Below are positions 18,318 through 27,198 of a stretch of DNA of 64,000 nucleotides, piece after piece. Below the pieces are notes generated by a model, which saw nothing but the letters and a program-made list of their open reading frames with translations, was not told where the DNA came from and did no database searches. The first letter of the stretch is position 1. Each line of letters begins with the position of its first letter. The position numbers were made by a program, and so were the translations under genes. Origin of the DNA: Pseudomonas marincola (GTDB lineage Bacteria; Pseudomonadota; Gammaproteobacteria; Pseudomonadales; Pseudomonadaceae); the NCBI RefSeq assembly GCF_900116605.1, contig NZ_FPBC01000010.1, forward strand, positions 115,109 to 179,108, in the 5' to 3' direction.

Positions 18318-18907
18318 TCAAACTCACTCAACTCGTGCTTGCCAGCCACAACGCCGGCAAGCTCAAAGAACTCCAGGCCATGCTCGGCGAATCCGTGCAG
18401 GTGCGTTCGGTCGGTGAATTCAGCAGCGTCGAGCCTGAAGAAACCGGCTTGTCGTTCATCGAAAACGCCATTCTCAAGGCGCGCAACGCCTCCCGCGTCT
18501 CGGGCTTGCCGGCACTGGCCGACGACTCGGGGCTGGCGGTGGACTTTCTCGGCGGCGCGCCCGGTATTTATTCGGCGCGCTATGCCGACGGCCAGGGTGA
18601 TGCGGCGAACAACGCCAAATTGCTTGAGGTGATGCGTGAGGTGCCCGACGCTGAGCGCGGCGCCCAGTTCGTCTGCTGCCTGGCGCTGGTACGCCATGCC
18701 GATGATCCGCTGCCAATTATCTGCGAAGGCCTGTGGCACGGAAGTATTCTGCACCAGCCGCAAGGCGCCAACGGTTTTGGCTACGACCCGTTGTTCTGGG
18801 TGGCCGAGCGTAACTGCTCAAGCGCAGAACTCAGCCCTGCCGACAAGAACCAGTTGAGCCACCGCGCCCGCGCTATGGCCTTGTTCAAACAGCGGCTGGG
18901 GCTATGA
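18314..18907 (+). CDS. rdgB: dITP/XTP pyrophosphatase
   Basis: House-cleaning nucleotide pyrophosphatase that removes dITP, dXTP and XTP from the pool. Length is 197 residues. Signatures are LVLASHNAGKLKELQAML at the N-terminus, LADDSGLAVDFLGGAPGIYSAR and NGFGYDPLFW; the C-terminal KNQLSHRARAM is typical. It overlaps its neighbours by ATGA on both sides, indicating one operon from metX through hemW. Confidence 0.97.
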   Translation: MIKLTQLVLASHNAGKLKELQAMLGESVQVRSVGEFSSVEPEETGLSFIENAILKARNASRVSGLPALADDSGLAVDFLGGAPGIYSARYADGQGDAANNAKLLEVMREVPDAERGAQFVCCLALVRHADDPLPIICEGLWHGSILHQPQGANGFGYDPLFWVAERNCSSAELSPADKNQLSHRARAMALFKQRLGL

Positions 18908-20094
18908 GCGCAAGCAACACGATCATCACTGATCGGGTGCGCCACACGACTGCCGGCTTCGAGCTGCCGCCTCTGGCGATGTACATCCACATTCCGTGGT
19001 GTGTAAAGAAGTGCCCGTACTGCGACTTCAACTCGCACGCGGCGGCGCCAACGCTGCCGGAAGAGGAATACGTCGACGCCCTGCTCGCCGACCTCGATGC
19101 GGATTTGGCGCATGTGCATGGCCGCCCGCTCAGCTCGATATTTTTCGGCGGCGGCACGCCCAGCCTGTTTTCGGCCAAAGCCCTGGGCCGCTTGCTTGAA
19201 GGTGTCGAGCGGCGCATCCCCTTTGCGCCGGACATCGAAATCACCCTTGAAGCCAACCCCGGCACGTTCGAGCAGGCCAAGTTTTCGGCTTACCGGCAAC
19301 TCGGGATCAATCGCCTGTCGATTGGCGTGCAAAGCTTTCAGTCAGCCAAACTGGCGGCACTGGGCCGTATCCATGACGGTAATGAGGCCATTCGCGCCGC
19401 CGATATGGCGCGCGCTGCTGGCTTCGACAACTTCAACCTCGACCTCATGCACGGCCTGCCGGATCAGTCGATCGATGACGCCCTGAGCGACTTGCGTACA
19501 GCCATCGCGCAAAAGCCTACGCATTTGTCCTGGTACCAACTGACGCTGGAGCCGAACACCGTATTCTGGAACCAGCCGCCCACTCTGCCGGAAGACGACA
19601 CCCTGTGGGACATTCAGGAAGCCGGGCAAACCCTGCTCGCCGAACATGGCTACGCGCAGTATGAGGTTTCGGCCTATGCCCAGCCCGGCAAAGCGGCCCG
19701 CCACAACCTCAATTACTGGACCTTTGGCGACTTTATCGGGATTGGCGCTGGTGCCCACGCCAAGACCAGCAGCCCGGACGGGATTATTTCGCGCAGTTGG
19801 AAAACCCGCCTGCCAAAAGACTATCTAAACCCGGGCAAGCAGTTCACTGCCGGCCACCGCGTGCTTGAGCCAGACGAGTTACCGTTCGAGTTTCTGATGA
19901 ACGTGTTGCGCCTGACCGAAGGCGCTGCCAGCGAAATGTTCACTCGCCGCACCGGCTTACCCCTGAGTTTGCTCGCCAGTGCACGGCAAGAAGCGGAAAA
20001 ACGCGGTCTACTAAAAGCAGAGCCGAATCGATTGGTCGCCACCCGCGAAGGCCAGTTGTTTCTCAACGATTTGCTGCAACAATTTTTGCCTTAA
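18904..20094 (+). CDS. hemW: Radical SAM protein HemW
   Basis: Coproporphyrinogen-III-oxidase-like radical SAM protein now viewed as a heme chaperone, 396 residues. The cluster motif is IPWCVKKCPYCDFN (CxxxCxxC), without the extra Cys that marks true HemN. FFGGGTPSLFSAKALGRLL, EITLEANPGTFE and LSIGVQSFQ follow, with the C-terminal HemN domain around LRLTEGA. It begins four bases inside rdgB. Confidence 0.95.
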   Translation: MSASNTIITDRVRHTTAGFELPPLAMYIHIPWCVKKCPYCDFNSHAAAPTLPEEEYVDALLADLDADLAHVHGRPLSSIFFGGGTPSLFSAKALGRLLEGVERRIPFAPDIEITLEANPGTFEQAKFSAYRQLGINRLSIGVQSFQSAKLAALGRIHDGNEAIRAADMARAAGFDNFNLDLMHGLPDQSIDDALSDLRTAIAQKPTHLSWYQLTLEPNTVFWNQPPTLPEDDTLWDIQEAGQTLLAEHGYAQYEVSAYAQPGKAARHNLNYWTFGDFIGIGAGAHAKTSSPDGIISRSWKTRLPKDYLNPGKQFTAGHRVLEPDELPFEFLMNVLRLTEGAASEMFTRRTGLPLSLLASARQEAEKRGLLKAEPNRLVATREGQLFLNDLLQQFLP

Positions 20095-20132
20095 TGGGCC
20101 GCTCACGAGCCACTTGGCTCTAAGGATCTTCC

Positions 20133-20456
20133 ATGGATTTGCTACTTGATCTGATCGCCACACTTTCGCGCTGGAGCCGTGGCCACTTGTACGACATTTC
20201 GCTGGCAATCATGGCGACCCTGTTCGTGCTGTTCGGCCCCAGCCTCAATGCGTGGGTGCAGCGCACCATCGGCGGCCTCAACTTCATCTTCCGCACCCTG
20301 ATCTTCGTTTTGGTCTGTGCGCTGGTATACGGCATGGCCATCGTTTACCTCACGCCTTATCTGTCGGCGGGGCTTGGCCAGTTCAACAACTACACGTTGG
20401 CGCCGGTACTGCTGTTGGTGTTCTTCTTGATCGGTGTAATCGCAGACCGCAGCTAA
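20133..20456 (+). CDS. DUF3392 membrane protein
   Basis: Integral membrane protein of 107 residues with three hydrophobic segments (IMATLFVLFGPSLNAWV, ILIFVLVCALVYGMAIVYL-like and LAPVLLLVFFLIGVIA). It matches DUF3392, conserved after hemW in pseudomonads. The function is unknown. It ends the plus-strand gene run and is followed by a bidirectional terminator. Confidence 0.87.
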   Translation: MDLLLDLIATLSRWSRGHLYDISLAIMATLFVLFGPSLNAWVQRTIGGLNFIFRTLIFVLVCALVYGMAIVYLTPYLSAGLGQFNNYTLAPVLLLVFFLIGVIADRS

Positions 20457-20542
20457 GCAACAAACCAGCGTGTTCCGTTTGGGAATTGCGGCATCAGATA
20501 CGCCGCTCAGCTGTTCGATCAAGAATCAAAGACGATAAAACC

Positions 20543-20576
20543 AAAAAGCCCTGAATGCGTGCATTCAGGGCTTTTT
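20543..20576. terminator. Bidirectional terminator
   Basis: AAAAAGCCCTGAATG pairs with CATTCAGGGCTTTTT around a four-base loop. The A-tract and T-tract allow it to serve both the DUF3392 gene (plus) and the convergent DUF1329 gene (minus). Confidence 0.9.
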
Positions 20577-20599
20577 CATTTAGCAGCGGTAACTGCGGA

Positions 20600-21943
20600 T
20601 TAGATGCCGCCGCTGCGCAGGGCCTGTACGGTGAAGTCGGTCCGCTTCAAGTCAGCATTGAAGTCGTACATCGGCTCGTTGTTGTCCAGGCCATCGACAA
20701 AGTAGCGGTTGCCCTTGAAGTCGTAAATGGTCTCTAGCGTGCTGCCAAACATCGGCACCTCGTAATAGCTGATCGGATGGCTTTCTTGCAGGCCAATCAG
20801 CTTGCCGTCCATGTCATACAGGTCAACGGCCAGAATCTGCCAGCTGTCCTCGTCGAGATAGAAGCGACGCTTGCCGAACGGATGGCGGAAACCTTTACGC
20901 AGGTCTGCCTCGACCACCCAAACGCGGTGCAACTCATAGCGCAGCAGCTCGGGGTTGAGGTGCTTGCTCTTAACGATGTTCTCGTAGGGAATGGCTTGCT
21001 GGTGAACGGCATAGCTGTTGTAAGGCACAAGCATTTCCTGCTTGCCCTTGAGCGTCCATTCGTAGCGATCCGGCGCGCCATTGTAGGAGTCAACCACGTC
21101 GGCCGTGGCCAGACCATTGGTGTCTGGCTGCAGCGAATCGTATGCCAGCATTGGCAGGCGACGCACACGGCGGTCGCCGCGACTGAAACGCCAGGCCTTG
21201 CGAATGGCCAGAACCTGATCGATTGTTTCCTGCACCACCAGCGCAGAACCGGCGACGCGTGAAGGCGCGAGAATCTTGTACTTGTAATAGAACAGGGTGT
21301 TGTTCAGGTCGCCTGTGGTCATGCCATCGCGGCCATAGACGAAGTAGATATCGCGCTCGAGCTTGAGCAAGTTATAGCTGCCATTCTCCAGCACCGCGGC
21401 CTGGTTGGTGACGAAGCGAATCTGATCACCGCGATAACGCATGATGTGATTCCAGATAGCCTCCTGGCCATTCTGCGGAATCGGGAACGGAATGCCTGAG
21501 GCCGCACCCTCGACGCCATTACCGCCGGAGATCAGGCGGGCGCCGAGCGCATTTTGCTGAGTTGCATCATAAATGCGTTGCGGCGCGGCAGCGCTGCGAT
21601 GGGTCGGGAATACGCGCAGGAAATAGTCGGGATTCTTTTCCAGCATGACCTGCAGGCCGATTGGCAACTGCGCCTTGTACTGCGCAAGATTCTGCGCCGA
21701 GACGTTATACAGCGGCTGCTCACCCGCGTACGGGTCCGGGTGATGCATGCCCGGCTGATAGTTGGCGGGCGGTGTCGCCAAGCCACCTTCCCAGCGCGGG
21801 ATAGTGCCGGCAGCATTGCCTGCCATTTCGCCGCCCAGCGGTGTTAAATCACGGCCCAGACGATCGGCCTGCGCGCTATCAACCTTAGCCTGCGCATGAA
21901 CCGCCAGGCCTGCTAACAGCAGTGCTGAAAGTGTACGTAACAC
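20600..21943 (-). CDS. DUF1329 outer-envelope lipid-handling family protein
   Basis: Exported protein of 447 residues: signal peptide LSALLLAGLAVHAQA, then the DUF1329 body with AGTIPRWEGGLATPPANYQP, HPDPYAGEQPLYNVSAQN and the end LSEDSW-like YLDEDSWQILAVDLYDMDG. DUF1329 has a LolA/LolB-like half-barrel fold and often neighbours RND-family transporters (family knowledge). Here it stands alone. The true substrate is unknown, and the start fits the signal peptide well. Confidence 0.85.
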   Translation of the reverse strand: MLRTLSALLLAGLAVHAQAKVDSAQADRLGRDLTPLGGEMAGNAAGTIPRWEGGLATPPANYQPGMHHPDPYAGEQPLYNVSAQNLAQYKAQLPIGLQVMLEKNPDYFLRVFPTHRSAAAPQRIYDATQQNALGARLISGGNGVEGAASGIPFPIPQNGQEAIWNHIMRYRGDQIRFVTNQAAVLENGSYNLLKLERDIYFVYGRDGMTTGDLNNTLFYYKYKILAPSRVAGSALVVQETIDQVLAIRKAWRFSRGDRRVRRLPMLAYDSLQPDTNGLATADVVDSYNGAPDRYEWTLKGKQEMLVPYNSYAVHQQAIPYENIVKSKHLNPELLRYELHRVWVVEADLRKGFRHPFGKRRFYLDEDSWQILAVDLYDMDGKLIGLQESHPISYYEVPMFGSTLETIYDFKGNRYFVDGLDNNEPMYDFNADLKRTDFTVQALRSGGI

Positions 21944-22382
21944 AATAATCTCCCCCAGCGCAGAAGACCGCGCCGCTGTATTTTTATATCCGGTACGAGC
22001 CGGGCTTTATTGGTCAGTCGTGGTGAGTCGCCGTCCTGGCATCGGGCATTTCCCGCAAAGATTGCTCCTGCCCCTCAACCGCGCCGGTTTCGACACGCGC
22101 GGCGCAGCCACAGAAAGCACCCGGGCGCACACGCAACAGCTGAGGGATTAATCCCGCGCGGAGTTTACCCATTCAAACAAGCATTTGCTTTCAATCTGTC
22201 GAGTTTTTTGCACCAGTGCATAAAGCACCATCACCAGGCTTTATAAACCAAGGCAAATCACCGGGGATTTATGCAGATAAGCAACTGCACCGCTGCCGCA
22301 AGACAGCAGTGCAATTGATCTGAAGAGGCTGGGGCAAATCGACAATCGCGCTAAAACGCCAAGACCGGCCAGAGTGCGGGGC
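21944..22382. other. Non-coding gap of 439 bases
   Basis: It lies between the DUF1329 start and the trmB stop, both on the minus strand. I see no convincing gene: open frames lack ribosome sites and family features. It likely holds the DUF1329 promoter (AT-rich stretch near 21978-21990) and a trmB transcript end. Confidence 0.6.
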
Positions 22383-23102
22383 TTATGCGCTGCGTTGGAA
22401 TTTCAGGTCCCACACGCCATGACCAAGGCGCTCACCGCGACGCTCGAACTTGGTCGTCGGGCGCTCTTCCGGGCGCGGTACATAGTGGCCGTCAGCCGCC
22501 AGGTTGTGATAGCCAGGCGCTGCATTCATCACTTCCAGCATGTACTCGGCATAGGGCTCCCAGTCGGTGGCCATGTGCAGTACGCCGCCCACTTTGAGCT
22601 TCTGGCGAACCAACTCGGCAAACGCTGCCTGAACGATCCGGCGCTTGTGGTGACGCGCCTTGTGCCATGGGTCCGGGAAGAACAGCATCAGCCGGTCAAG
22701 GCTGTTATCGGCGATGCAATTACGCAGCACTTCCAGCGCATCGCAGCGATACACACGCACGTTGGTCAGGTTCTGCGTCAGCAAGCCATTGAGCAACCCG
22801 CCAACACCCGGGCTATGCACCTCAACCCCGATGAAGTCCTGATCCGGCGCGGCGGCCGCCATCTCCAGCAGGGAATGCCCCATGCCAAAGCCGATCTCAA
22901 AGGTACGCGGAGCGCTCCGACCAAACACTGCATCGAAATCAGGGGCTCCCTGCTCCAGTTCAAGGCCGAACTTGCTCCAGCCTTGATCCAAACCGCGCTG
23001 CTGGCCTTCGGTCATGCGCCCGGCGCGCATCACGAAACTTTTGATAGTGCGCATTTTGGGAGTTGCCTCGGCTGGCGCCTGAGGATCGTGCGAGTCGGTC
23101 AT
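22383..23102 (-). CDS. trmB: tRNA (guanine46-N7)-methyltransferase
   Basis: Methylates G46 in the tRNA variable loop with SAM, 239 residues. Motifs include RTFEIGFGMGHSLLEMA (SAM loop), FIGVEVHSPGVGGLL, MLFFPDPWHKARHHKRRIVQ and TDWEPYAEYMLEVM. The ATG at 23102 (MTDSHDP) matches the family; the frame extends 15 codons upstream with a weak start. It is the last gene of a thiS-thiG-trmB run on this strand. Confidence 0.96.
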   Translation of the reverse strand: MTDSHDPQAPAEATPKMRTIKSFVMRAGRMTEGQQRGLDQGWSKFGLELEQGAPDFDAVFGRSAPRTFEIGFGMGHSLLEMAAAAPDQDFIGVEVHSPGVGGLLNGLLTQNLTNVRVYRCDALEVLRNCIADNSLDRLMLFFPDPWHKARHHKRRIVQAAFAELVRQKLKVGGVLHMATDWEPYAEYMLEVMNAAPGYHNLAADGHYVPRPEERPTTKFERRGERLGHGVWDLKFQRSA

Positions 23103-23181
23103 TACGTGCTCTTCAATCGTTGGTTCTAAGTCGCCCTGCGCCAGCAACAGGATGCCGGCGCAGAAGCGTCAGGGATAAGTA

Positions 23182-23976
23182 TTAGCCGATCAGGCCATCC
23201 AGCGGCGACGAGGCGCTGGCATACAGTTTTTTCGGCATACGCCCGGCGAGGTAAGCCAGACGGCCCGCTTCAATGGCGTACTTCATGGCTTCAGCCATCA
23301 TGACCGGGTTCTGGGCGTGAGCGATGGCGCTGTTCATCAGCACGGCCTCGCAGCCCAATTCCATGGCGATGGTTGCGTCGGATGCGGTACCTACACCGGC
23401 ATCAACCAGAACCGGAACGGTGGCCTCTTCCAGAATGATGCGCAGATTATACGGGTTGCAGATGCCCAGACCTGTACCAATCAGACCGGCGAGCGGCATC
23501 ACCGCAATACAGCCCATAGCCGCCAGCTGACGCGCAATGATCGGGTCATCGCTGGTGTACACCATCACATCAAAGCCATCCTTGACCAGAATCTCGGCGG
23601 CCTTGATGGTTTCGATGACATTCGGGAACAGGGTCTTGTCGTCGGCCAGGACTTCAAGCTTGACCAGGTTATGGCCGTCGAGCAGTTCACGCGCAAGGCG
23701 ACAGGTGCGCACGGCTTCTTCAGCGGTGTAGCAACCGGCGGTGTTGGGCAGGATAGTGAAGCGATCCGGCGAAATTACATCGAGCAGGTTGGGCTCGCCC
23801 TTGCGCTGACCAATGTTGGTCCGGCGCACGGCCACGGTTACGATCTCGGCGCCTGACGCTTCAATCGCCGCGCGGGTTTCGCTGTGGTCTTTGTATTTGC
23901 CCGTGCCTACCAGCAAACGCGACTGAAAAGTACGGCCGGCCAAAGTGAACGGCTTGTCTTTAATAGCAGAATTCAT
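23182..23976 (-). CDS. thiG: Thiazole synthase
   Basis: Forms the thiazole phosphate ring of thiamine from 1-deoxy-D-xylulose 5-phosphate, dehydroglycine and ThiS thiocarboxylate. Length is 264 residues. Key segments are RLLVGTGKYKDH, the Schiff-base lysine in LVKLEVLAD, VMPLAGLIGTGLGI and PVLVDAGVGTASDATIAMEL. ATG 23976 has a GAGGAG site; the longer frame to 24003 adds residues unlike the family. It lies just downstream of thiS. Confidence 0.97.
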   Translation of the reverse strand: MNSAIKDKPFTLAGRTFQSRLLVGTGKYKDHSETRAAIEASGAEIVTVAVRRTNIGQRKGEPNLLDVISPDRFTILPNTAGCYTAEEAVRTCRLARELLDGHNLVKLEVLADDKTLFPNVIETIKAAEILVKDGFDVMVYTSDDPIIARQLAAMGCIAVMPLAGLIGTGLGICNPYNLRIILEEATVPVLVDAGVGTASDATIAMELGCEAVLMNSAIAHAQNPVMMAEAMKYAIEAGRLAYLAGRMPKKLYASASSPLDGLIG

Positions 23977-24056
23977 CGAAAGCTCCTCATGCGAAATAGG
24001 CACTGCGGCAAACGGCGGGCACGTTCAGCGCATGGTCAAATAGGGGATGCAGCGTC

Positions 24057-24257
24057 TCAACCGCCGCCGATGGCATGAACCACTTCTATGCGGTCGCCTT
24101 CGCTCAAGCGCGTGCTGGCGTGCTGGCTGCGCGGGACAATATCCAGATTAAGCTCAACGGCCACACGTTGGCCGGTCAGCTCAAGGTGGCTGATCAGATC
24201 AGCAACCGTCTGGCCATCTGGGAACTCGAAAGGCTCACCGTTCAACTGAATATGCAT
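24057..24257 (-). CDS. thiS: Sulfur carrier protein ThiS
   Basis: Ubiquitin-like sulfur carrier of 66 residues. It begins MHIQLNGEPFEFPDGQTVAD and ends with the required Gly-Gly (HAIGGG), whose C-terminus becomes the thiocarboxylate used by ThiG. It is the promoter-proximal gene of the thiS-thiG-trmB run. Confidence 0.96.
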   Translation of the reverse strand: MHIQLNGEPFEFPDGQTVADLISHLELTGQRVAVELNLDIVPRSQHASTRLSEGDRIEVVHAIGGG

Positions 24258-24359
24258 GACGGCTCAGTCACATTTTGAGAGGGGGTCGGCATTCTAGCCC
24301 GATCCAACCGGATGACCAAGACTGCAACGCGCCATTTGTCATTAAAGCTGACGCATCGG

Positions 24360-24728
24360 TCAAGTTAATTTCCAGGCAGCCAAGCCCAAACACAGCCAAC
24401 CCGCCAGAAATGCCAGGCCGCCGAATGGCGTAATAATGCCCAGCTTGCCAATGCCGCTGAGGGTCAGGGCATACAAGCTGCCGGAGAACAGGATAATGCC
24501 AAGGGTGAAAAACACCCCGGCCATTGTCACCAGACGGCTGGGCATGTGCAGCGCCAACAGGGCCACGCCAAACAGCGCCAGCGCATGGATCATCTGATAG
24601 TGAGTGCCGGTCTGGAACACCGCCAGATAGTCGGCGGTAAGCTTGCTCTTGAGGCCGTGCGCGGCAAATGCACCCAGTGCAACACCGGTAAAACCGGAAA
24701 TAGCCGACAACAATAACCAAATGCGCAT
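24360..24728 (-). CDS. DUF423 membrane protein
   Basis: Small integral membrane protein of 122 residues with four hydrophobic helices and the DUF423 signatures GFTGVALGAFAAHGLK, YQMIHALALF and FSGSLYALTLSG. The function is unknown. It is divergent from mtgA, with 70 bases between the start codons. Confidence 0.9.
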   Translation of the reverse strand: MRIWLLLSAISGFTGVALGAFAAHGLKSKLTADYLAVFQTGTHYQMIHALALFGVALLALHMPSRLVTMAGVFFTLGIILFSGSLYALTLSGIGKLGIITPFGGLAFLAGWLCLGLAAWKLT

Positions 24729-24798
24729 ACGCGATCACTCCAGACAAGTTCAAAGTCGCCGCTATAATGGCGCGCAAACTCTCCACGGCCAAGCTCGC

Positions 24799-25533
24799 AT
24801 GTTCCGAACCATCCGCCGCCTCCTGTTAAAAGTCATCTTCTGGTTCATGGCCGGCTCATTCCTGCTCGTGCTGATTTTCCGCTGGGTACCGCCGCCAGGC
24901 ACGGCGTTGATGGTCGAGCGCAAGATTGAGTCCTGGATTGATGGCAAGCCGATCGATCTGCAGCGCACGTGGCGCCCGTGGGCGCAAATATCCGACGATC
25001 TCAAAATCGCAGTGATTGCCGGCGAAGATCAGAAATTTGCCGAGCACTGGGGTTTTGATATTCCGGCGATCAGGGCGGCTATTGCGCACAATCAGGAAGG
25101 CGGCACGGTTCGAGGGGCAAGCACCCTCACCCAGCAAGTGGCCAAGAACCTGTTCCTGTGGTCGGGTCGCAGTTGGCTGCGTAAGGGCGTCGAGGTGTGG
25201 TTTACCGGCTTGCTCGAACTGCTCTGGCCCAAGCAGCGAATTCTAGAGGTGTATCTCAACAGCGCGGAATGGGACACCGGCGTGTTTGGCGCCGAAGCCG
25301 CCGCGCAGCATTACTTCGGGGTCGGTGCGCCGTATGTGTCTGCGCAGCAGGCGAGTTTGCTGGCGGCCATTCTGCCGAGCCCGCTCACCCGCAGCGCCAG
25401 CCGTCCGAGCGCCTATGTCAGCCGCCGGGCCAACTGGATACGCCGCCAGATGCGCCAGCTCGGCGGCAGCAACTATCTGGTCCAGCTTGAGTCAGCGCCC
25501 AGCCAGTGGATTAAAAAACTCGGATTCAACTGA
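24799..25533 (+). CDS. mtgA: Monofunctional biosynthetic peptidoglycan transglycosylase
   Basis: GT51 glycosyltransferase that polymerises lipid II into glycan strands, 244 residues. One N-terminal membrane helix (FWFMAGSFLLVLIF) is followed by the catalytic segment AGEDQKFAEHWGFD (first catalytic Glu), RGASTLTQQVAKNLFLW and LEVYLNSAEWDTGVFGAEAAA (second Glu). ATG 24799 is the family start. No transpeptidase domain follows, which marks MtgA. Confidence 0.96.
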   Translation: MFRTIRRLLLKVIFWFMAGSFLLVLIFRWVPPPGTALMVERKIESWIDGKPIDLQRTWRPWAQISDDLKIAVIAGEDQKFAEHWGFDIPAIRAAIAHNQEGGTVRGASTLTQQVAKNLFLWSGRSWLRKGVEVWFTGLLELLWPKQRILEVYLNSAEWDTGVFGAEAAAQHYFGVGAPYVSAQQASLLAAILPSPLTRSASRPSAYVSRRANWIRRQMRQLGGSNYLVQLESAPSQWIKKLGFN

Positions 25534-25539
25534 TCGGGC

Positions 25540-26151
25540 TTAACCTTGCTGCAACAACTTGCTCGGGACGATGCGGATCAGCTGCACGGCATCATCGAGA
25601 ATATGTGCGGTCAGGCCTTGCTGCGGATACACCCAGGCGACACCTGCCGGGAGTTCCAAACGCAAACGCGGCTGGCCGATGCTGCTCACCAGCCGCTCAG
25701 GCGCAATATCCTTGGGCGCCAGCACGGTGATGGCGCTTATCCGATGCTTGCCCAGCGGCGCCAGCATCTGCGCGCTCAGCGGCTGCTCATCATCCTGCGG
25801 AGTCAACCCCGCTGCCGCCATCAAGCTGCTCATTTCCGCGGCGTCCATCTGCACATCGCCTTCAACGGCCCACGGCTGGCCAGACTCCTCGAAGCTGCCA
25901 CGAAACAGCAACCGTGCGCCGTCCTTGCGTGGCTGTAGCCACAAATCGCCGCTGACCTGATGCGCCAACTCGGACAAATGCAGTTGATCTTGCGCCAGTG
26001 GGTCGAGCACCTGTTGCTGCCAACCCGACAACCACTTGAGCGCAGATGCAGGTGCAGCGGGCTTGGTCAGCCAAGCGCCCCAGGCAAAGAACAGAACGGC
26101 CACAATAATCAGGAAGACAATGTGCTTGGAGCTGAGCGAACGAAAATTCAT
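25540..26151 (-). CDS. Conserved hypothetical membrane-anchored protein
   Basis: Protein of 203 residues with one N-terminal membrane helix (IVFLIIVAVLFFAWGAWL) and a soluble periplasmic body without a domain that I recognise. A gene of this kind occupies the same position between mtgA and rpoH in P. aeruginosa (PA0377). Convergent with mtgA, ending 7 bases from it. No function can be given. Confidence 0.75.
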   Translation of the reverse strand: MNFRSLSSKHIVFLIIVAVLFFAWGAWLTKPAAPASALKWLSGWQQQVLDPLAQDQLHLSELAHQVSGDLWLQPRKDGARLLFRGSFEESGQPWAVEGDVQMDAAEMSSLMAAAGLTPQDDEQPLSAQMLAPLGKHRISAITVLAPKDIAPERLVSSIGQPRLRLELPAGVAWVYPQQGLTAHILDDAVQLIRIVPSKLLQQG

Positions 26152-26167
26152 GATTTTCTCTAGGCAG

Positions 26168-26194
26168 AAAAAAGCCGCACCTGAGTGCGGCTTT
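26168..26194 (-). terminator. rpoH terminator
   Basis: AAAGCCGCAC pairs with GTGCGGCTTT around CTGA. Read on the minus strand it is followed by a run of six T, and it lies just after the rpoH stop codon. Confidence 0.88.
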
Positions 26195-26208
26195 AGCGAT
26201 TTGCTGAC

Positions 26209-27063
26209 TCAGGCTGCGATTGAGCCTTTGAGCTTGTTCATCGCGTTCTTTTCGAGCTGACGAATACGCTCGGCAGACACGTTGTACTTAGCGGCCAGGT
26301 CATGCAGGGTGGCCTTCTCTTCAGCCAACCAGCGCTGATAGAGGATGTCACGGCTGCGCTCGTCGAGGCCTTGCAGCGCTTCGTGCAGATTAGCGCTTGA
26401 GCTGTCGGACCAATCCGCATTTTCCAGCTGTTGCGCCGGGTCATAACGGTTGTCTTCCAGATACTGGGCTGGCGACTGGAATGCGCTTTCGTCGTCCGCG
26501 TCGTTGGCCGGATCAAAGGCCATGTCGTGGCCGGTCAGGCGGCTTTCCATCTCGCGCACTTCGCGCGGCTCAACCCCGAGACTCTCGGCAACAGCGTGCA
26601 CTTCATCGTTGTTCAGCCAGGCAAGACGCTTCTTCTGGCTGCGCAGGTTGAAGAACAGCTTACGCTGAGCTTTGGTGGTCGCCACTTTGACGATGCGCCA
26701 GTTACGCAGGATGAACTCGTGGATTTCGGCACGAATCCAATGCACTGCAAACGACACCAGACGCACACCCATTTCCGGGTTGAAACGCTTCACGGCCTTC
26801 ATCAGGCCAACATTACCTTCCTGGATCAGGTCTGCCTGAGCCAGGCCATAGCCAGAATAGCTACGGGCGATGTGCACGACGAAACGCAGATGCGCGAGCA
26901 CCATCTGCCGTGCAGCTTCGAGGTCCTGCTTGTAAAAAAGGCTTTCGGCCAGCTCGCGTTCCTGCTCCGGCGACAGCAGTGGAATGCCGTTGACCGCATG
27001 CACGTATGCCTCCAGGTTTGCGCCTGGAACCAAAGCATGTACAGGTTGCAATGAAGTGGACAT
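26209..27063 (-). CDS. rpoH: RNA polymerase heat-shock sigma factor (sigma-32)
   Basis: Sigma-70-family factor of 284 residues directing heat-shock transcription. Region 2 is visible as DLIQEGNVGLMKAVKRFNPE and the RpoH box as TKAQRKLFFNLRSQKKRL (about residues 130-150). Region 4 ends with the helix-turn-helix AAKYNVSAERIRQLEKNAMN. It lies 135 bases downstream of ftsX. RpoH synthesis is often controlled by mRNA structure at the start codon; I did not establish such a structure here. Confidence 0.98.
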   Translation of the reverse strand: MSTSLQPVHALVPGANLEAYVHAVNGIPLLSPEQERELAESLFYKQDLEAARQMVLAHLRFVVHIARSYSGYGLAQADLIQEGNVGLMKAVKRFNPEMGVRLVSFAVHWIRAEIHEFILRNWRIVKVATTKAQRKLFFNLRSQKKRLAWLNNDEVHAVAESLGVEPREVREMESRLTGHDMAFDPANDADDESAFQSPAQYLEDNRYDPAQQLENADWSDSSSANLHEALQGLDERSRDILYQRWLAEEKATLHDLAAKYNVSAERIRQLEKNAMNKLKGSIAA

Positions 27064-27198
27064 TTAATTCCTCCGACTGACGAATCGTGTGCAGTCTAAC
27101 ACTGCCAAATCAGACATGGAACGCTTCTACAAGTTCCCCGACCAATAGTCAACATCAATCAAATCAATTAGTTACTAAAGTATTACGGCGCGACCTGC

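Noticed and set aside
22010..22246. A 78-codon plus-strand frame in the gap before trmB
   Set aside because: No ribosome site, low-complexity Arg/Pro/His content and no family features.
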